18,589 nucleotides of DNA from positions 2,876 to 21,464 of the forward strand of contig VBGE01000140.1 of the NCBI GenBank assembly GCA_005880345.1, in the 5' to 3' direction. Position 1 is the stretch's first letter; the number at the start of each line of letters is the position of its first letter. The position numbers and the translations under genes are program-made. This document shows, in pieces, positions 15,050 to 18,589 of this stretch. The notes under the pieces are model-generated. The model had not been told where the DNA came from and did no database searches. It saw nothing but the letters and a program-made list of their open reading frames with translations. This stretch comes from Chloroflexota bacterium. GTDB taxonomy: Bacteria; Chloroflexota; Dormibacteria; Dormibacterales; Dormibacteraceae.

Positions 15050-17137
15050 TTGGCCACCACTTGCTCGCGAATGCAGCGCGGCCAGGCCATCGTGCTGGTC
15101 GCTCTTCTTCTCGTGGTCTTGTTCGGCTTCGTCGGCCTGGCCCTCGATGGCGGTCGCGCCTATCTTGACCGCCGGCACCTGCAGGCCTCCGTCGACGCGG
15201 CGTCGCTGGCCGCGGCCTATGACTACATGGCCAACACCGATGTCAGCCGCGCCGAATATGCCGCGATGAACGAGTACGCCACCAACGAGCGCCTGTACAC
15301 CGTGCCGACCTGCACCACGGCCGGCACCACGCTCACCTGTCCCTTTGGCGACTCGACCAACCACGTCCTGACAGTGACGGCGACCGACCACTCGATCGCC
15401 GGAACGACATTTACGGCTACCGCCACGCACCGGCCCGACACCACCGTGATGCAGGTGCTTGGCGCCGGCCCGACGATGCTGATCGGCGCCACCGCGACTT
15501 CGCTGGCGCGCAGGCCTGGGACTAACGGAGCAGCCGTCCAGACACTCAGTCCGTCGTGCACCTCCTCGCTGACGTTCAGCGGAGCGGGGACCGCGAACAT
15601 CGTCGGCGACGTCTGGTCCAACGGCAACATCAGCGGGGGCGGAAGCTCCACCGGCTCGGTGACCGGAAACGTGGTCGGAGTCTGCTCGAATCCAGCGCCT
15701 CCGTTCCTCCCGAACCCGTGGACCGTAAGCGGATCCCAGGTGAGCGGATGGAACATGTCCGACCCGGGTTACGCCATGCCGCCTCTGAACACGGCCCCGG
15801 CGAACTGGACAACGCAAGGGTGTGACGGCGAGTGCCCTGGGACCTATGCCACCGACCCCCACCTGGTCGGCGGAGCCGGCTGCTACTTCCTGGAGACCGG
15901 CGTCTACACCTTCGCCGGGGGCCTGACCCAACAAGGCGGCTTGATCAGCAACGAGCTCCGGCCGCCGGACGAGCCGAACATCTACGCGGCGGGTACGCCT
16001 AACACCACGACCCTGAACGGAGACCTTGTCTCGGGGCTAAAGCCCACCACGATCTCGGTCCGCGCTCTTCCGGCTGCCTTGCCGAATGGAAGCCTGGTGA
16101 CCATTGGAGGCCAGACGTTCACGCTGTCGAATCCTGCCTCTGCCGGCGCTGTCTCGCTCAGCGTCGTCAAGCAAACCGTGGCGGCAACGGTGCCCGACGG
16201 CTCTCTGGTGTCATTTCGCGCGCTTCCCCAGTTCTGGGACTCGGCCGCGGCATGCGCCGGCTCGTTTGACGTCGACGCGGTTGGCAACACCAACAGCCTG
16301 GCCGGCACCTGGTCTGTCGAGGTGACCTCGGTCCGTTGGGAGCCCTATACGTGCCGTGGCCAGGCCGTGGCGACGCCGTCCTGCTTCATCCGGGAGAGCG
16401 CGCCCTCGATGTGCAAGACCGTGAGCCTGGGAAGCAGCACGAACATCAGGGTCAAGGTCACGGCAACCGTGCCGGGCGCCGAATATCTCAACGTCTACCT
16501 GGCTCAGAACGGGACGTGCTCCGGGCTTGCCTATCTGACCCAGTTCCAGAACACCGTCAACTCGCAGGCGATCATCAACAACGCCAGCTTCCCGGCCGGT
16601 TGGCCGGCGGGTTTCGCGTCTCCGCCGGACCAGGAGAATCCACCCCTCGCGGCAACGCTCCCCAACTCCGACGCAGCGGCCGGGACACCGCCCCGCGGCG
16701 ATCTTGCCAACGAGTCCCAATGCGTCGATCCCTCGACAGGGGCGAACGTCGTCTGCGGCCTTTCGTCCGTCAATCCTGGCGCGGTGATCCTTTACCTCCC
16801 GTCGACCGGTTGCGTCTCCATGAACGGTGGCGGCGACATCTACGTTTTCAGCGGCTATCAGTACCACCGCGTCATCCTGTTCGAGCCGGGGCCAGAGCAG
16901 TCGAGCTCGCCCAACACATGCGCCAACAAGCTCAACGGCCACGACTTCACGAGCTTCATCGGCATCTTCTACGTGCCCGCCGCGGACATCACTCTCAACG
17001 GAACGAGTCGAGTTCGCGCCACCATCGCCGGAGGCCTCATCGCCTGGACGGCGACTGTCCTCGGCAGCGAGAACCTGGCCATCACCGCGGATCCATCTCT
17101 GCGGGCCTGGCCGCCAACAGTGAGGTTGACGCAATGA
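15050..17137 (+). CDS. Large TadG-like protein
   Basis: The N-terminus (RMQRGQAIVLVALLLVVLFG, then GLALDGGRAYLDRRHLQASVDAASLAAAYDYM) is the TadG-like signature: a prepilin-like helix without Glu at +5, then the conserved 'DGGRAY...LQxxxDAAxLAAA' region. The 695-residue length is large, and I see no von Willebrand A domain of the kind some TadG proteins have. The extracytoplasmic part is Gly/Ser/Thr-rich beta structure. A distinct segment at about 333-391 (ALPAALPNGSLVTIGGQTFT then SLSVVKQTVAATVPDGSLVS) resembles short beta modules seen in phage structural proteins. A Cys-rich stretch (about 395-495) follows. The start chosen is TTG 15050, 1 nt after the previous stop; ATG 15071 is the alternative. 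Neither has a clear Shine-Dalgarno, so translation is probably coupled. Confidence 0.82.
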   Translation: MATTCSRMQRGQAIVLVALLLVVLFGFVGLALDGGRAYLDRRHLQASVDAASLAAAYDYMANTDVSRAEYAAMNEYATNERLYTVPTCTTAGTTLTCPFGDSTNHVLTVTATDHSIAGTTFTATATHRPDTTVMQVLGAGPTMLIGATATSLARRPGTNGAAVQTLSPSCTSSLTFSGAGTANIVGDVWSNGNISGGGSSTGSVTGNVVGVCSNPAPPFLPNPWTVSGSQVSGWNMSDPGYAMPPLNTAPANWTTQGCDGECPGTYATDPHLVGGAGCYFLETGVYTFAGGLTQQGGLISNELRPPDEPNIYAAGTPNTTTLNGDLVSGLKPTTISVRALPAALPNGSLVTIGGQTFTLSNPASAGAVSLSVVKQTVAATVPDGSLVSFRALPQFWDSAAACAGSFDVDAVGNTNSLAGTWSVEVTSVRWEPYTCRGQAVATPSCFIRESAPSMCKTVSLGSSTNIRVKVTATVPGAEYLNVYLAQNGTCSGLAYLTQFQNTVNSQAIINNASFPAGWPAGFASPPDQENPPLAATLPNSDAAAGTPPRGDLANESQCVDPSTGANVVCGLSSVNPGAVILYLPSTGCVSMNGGGDIYVFSGYQYHRVILFEPGPEQSSSPNTCANKLNGHDFTSFIGIFYVPAADITLNGTSRVRATIAGGLIAWTATVLGSENLAITADPSLRAWPPTVRLTQ

Positions 17138-18252
17138 ACGATCCCATCCGCTTGCCGGCATCCGACTACTCACGGCTCGGCCCCATCGGGCAGCTCATGT
17201 CAAACCCGCGTGTGACCGAGATCATGGTCATGGGCGGCCAGGACATCTACGTAGAGGTCGACGGCAAGATCCTTCTGACGCCGATCCGGTTCTCGAGCGA
17301 AGACGAGCTCATGACGGTCATCCGCTACATCGTGGAATCGGTTGGCAGGCGCGTCGACGCGGCGAACCCGCTGACCGACGCCCGACTTGCGGATGGATCC
17401 CGGGTCCACATAGCGGTTCGACCCGTCGCCGTGGACGGCCCGCTGCTCAACATCCGCAAGTTCGTACGCGGGCCGCTCAACATGGAGGACCTGGTCCGGC
17501 TCGGCAGCTGCAGCGAGAGCGCCTTCGGTTTCTTGAAAGCGTGTGTCCTCTCGCGAGCCAACATCGTGGTCAGCGGCGGCACCGGCAGCGGCAAGACGAC
17601 ATTGCTCAACGTGCTCTCGGGCTATCTGCCCGAGGACGAGCGGATCGTCACCATCGAAGACGCCGCTGAGCTGCAGCTCCGGCAGCGGCACGTCGCGCGG
17701 CTGGAAGCGCGGCCGGGGGGTCCCGACGGCAAGGAGGTCACGATTCGCGACCTGGTGATCTCGTCGCTGCGCATGCGCCCCGACCGGCTCGTCGTCGGTG
17801 AGGTCCGGGGAGCTGAGGCGCTCGACATGCTCCAGGCGATGAACACAGGCCACGACGGATCGATGACAACCCTGCACGCCAACAAGCCGCGTGACGCCCT
17901 GGCCCGAATCGAAACGCTGGTCTTGATGTCCGGGTACGACCTTCCTTTGCGGGCGATTCGCTCGCAAATCACCAGCGCGATCAACGTCATCGTCCACCTG
18001 GAGCGACTCCGCGACGGCAGCCGCAAGGTGGTCCAGATCAGCGAGGTCACCGGCATGGAAGAAGACGTGATCACGATGCAGGACGTCTTCCGGTTCATAC
18101 GGGTCGGGATGGACGATCACGGTCGCGTGACGGGACGCTTCGTCGCGGCCGGTCTGCGTCCACGCGTCCTCGACCGTCTCGAGGAGCTGGGTCTCGAGAT
18201 TCCGGCCGAGATCCTTCCGCTGTTTCACGAATCTGTCAGCACCGCGCAGTGA
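17134..18252 (+). CDS. cpaF: CpaF/TadA motor ATPase (second, short copy)
   Basis: ATG 17134 overlaps the TadG stop as ATGA. The 372-residue protein begins directly in the CpaF N-terminal domain (LGPIGQLMSNPRVTEIMVMG) and lacks the roughly 110-residue extension of the first copy. All motifs are intact: GGTGSGKT (148-155), VTIEDAAEL (172-180), RPDRLVVGEVRG (215-226) and GHDGSMTTLHAN (239-250). After the core it has its own C-terminal tail (LDRLEELGLEIPAEILPLFH). Clear similarity along the core shows it is a paralogue of the gene at 10518-11960 that has diverged. It may form mixed hexamers with CpaF1, drive a second activity such as retraction, or serve the TadE/TadG subset. These roles are inference. 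Confidence 0.94.
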   Translation: MNDPIRLPASDYSRLGPIGQLMSNPRVTEIMVMGGQDIYVEVDGKILLTPIRFSSEDELMTVIRYIVESVGRRVDAANPLTDARLADGSRVHIAVRPVAVDGPLLNIRKFVRGPLNMEDLVRLGSCSESAFGFLKACVLSRANIVVSGGTGSGKTTLLNVLSGYLPEDERIVTIEDAAELQLRQRHVARLEARPGGPDGKEVTIRDLVISSLRMRPDRLVVGEVRGAEALDMLQAMNTGHDGSMTTLHANKPRDALARIETLVLMSGYDLPLRAIRSQITSAINVIVHLERLRDGSRKVVQISEVTGMEEDVITMQDVFRFIRVGMDDHGRVTGRFVAAGLRPRVLDRLEELGLEIPAEILPLFHESVSTAQ

Positions 18253-18280
18253 TGTAGCGGAACGAGAGGAGGAGGCACAC

Positions 18281-18484
18281 GTGGCGCCCGAGGTAGGGGA
18301 CAAGAGAGGACAGACGAGGCGTTCCGATGCGGATCGCCGGACCGAGGAGCGCAGGTCGATCGCGGACCGTCGCCAGGCATCGGTCGAAGTCGAGGTCGAG
18401 CGTCGAGTCGAGGGTCGTCGATTCGTGGAGCGGCGCGCCGAGGTGCGCCGCCGGGTCAACGACCGCCGGCACTTGTTGACCTAA
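18281..18484 (+). CDS. Small Arg-rich protein with 11-residue repeat, unknown function
   Basis: GTG 18281 follows a strong Shine-Dalgarno (GAGGAGGAGG, 18265-18274), supporting real translation of this 67-residue protein 28 nt after the second cpaF. It has 20 Arg (30%) and 14 Asp/Glu. Arg pairs start at residues 13, 19, 24, 30, 41, 46, 51, 56 and 62, alternating by 5 and 6, so the pattern repeats every 11 residues with one pair missing near 35. Eleven residues equal three helical turns at 3.67 per turn, suggesting a long charged helix or right-handed coiled coil. No signal peptide or membrane segment is visible. I do not recognise the family. Being last in the pilus operon, it may bind an acidic surface, a membrane or an ATPase partner. 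Confidence 0.7.
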   Translation: MAPEVGDKRGQTRRSDADRRTEERRSIADRRQASVEVEVERRVEGRRFVERRAEVRRRVNDRRHLLT

Positions 18485-18589
18485 GCGAGCGCTTCAACCA
18501 AGACACCGCGTTGCCATTGGGACGCATGTCCTATTGCCGGACGTGGCGGGGGGCACGAGCATCTATGCGACCCACGAAGACTCGATAGC
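18485..18589. other. Right-edge sequence with no recognised feature
   Basis: I see no gene, terminator with a U-run, or promoter in these last 105 bases. A 20-codon reading frame from ATG 18524 has no Shine-Dalgarno and no protein-like character. A tiny AAGCG-AG-CGCTT dyad after the last stop is too small to call a terminator. Confidence 0.4.

Noticed and set aside
1..18589. CRISPR array, transposon or tRNA gene
   Set aside because: No regularly spaced direct repeats, no terminal inverted repeats with a transposase, and no cloverleaf-like segment were noticed by eye.

Overview
The window is high-GC DNA with every supported gene on the + strand. It has no rRNA, tRNA, CRISPR array or insertion sequence that I can see. 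The gene content is a Tad/Flp-type pilus cluster without a visible outer-membrane secretin, plus NarL-type two-component genes and secreted carbohydrate-active proteins. This suggests a high-GC, probably single-membrane soil-type bacterium of the Terrabacteria (Chloroflexota, Candidatus Dormibacterota or Actinomycetota). That placement is inference, not an identification.

Region 1 (1-5033) looks like a carbohydrate-scavenging module. It holds the C-terminal end of a family 5 ABC-transporter solute-binding protein followed by a strong hairpin. Then come a pair of near-identical palindromes (putative operators, centres exactly 42 bp apart), a GH3 beta-glucosidase with a PA14 insertion, and 67 bp further on a secreted GH55-like/pectin-lyase-fold beta-helix protein. 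A beta-glucan (possibly beta-1,3-glucan) substrate is plausible but unproven.

Region 2 (5203-6488) is a two-gene signalling pair with ATGA overlap: a short soluble HisKA_3 histidine kinase with no sensor domain, and a NarL/FixJ response regulator whose recognition helix closely resembles that of DosR/DevR. The next 365 bp (6489-6853) contain no convincing gene. They carry a dyad, GGGAATTTCGTCCC, resembling the DosR box, a weaker second copy and a possible promoter. This suggests the regulator may control the downstream operon.

Region 3 (about 6854-18484) is one tightly packed operon in which almost every junction overlaps or has a gap of 1-3 nt. The order is RDD membrane protein, CpaB, a CRP-like-domain/CpaE (TadZ) fusion, a HEAT-repeat protein, CpaF, TadB, TadC, two TadE-like pseudopilins, a large TadG-like protein, a second CpaF, and a small Arg-rich protein with an 11-residue repeat. 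No major Flp pilin, prepilin peptidase or secretin is in view.

The less usual parts are the cyclic-nucleotide-like domain fused to CpaE (with the phosphate-binding Arg and the Walker A Lys both replaced), the HEAT protein, the duplicated motor ATPase, and the terminal Arg-hendecad protein. Together they look like a regulated variant of the Tad machine.
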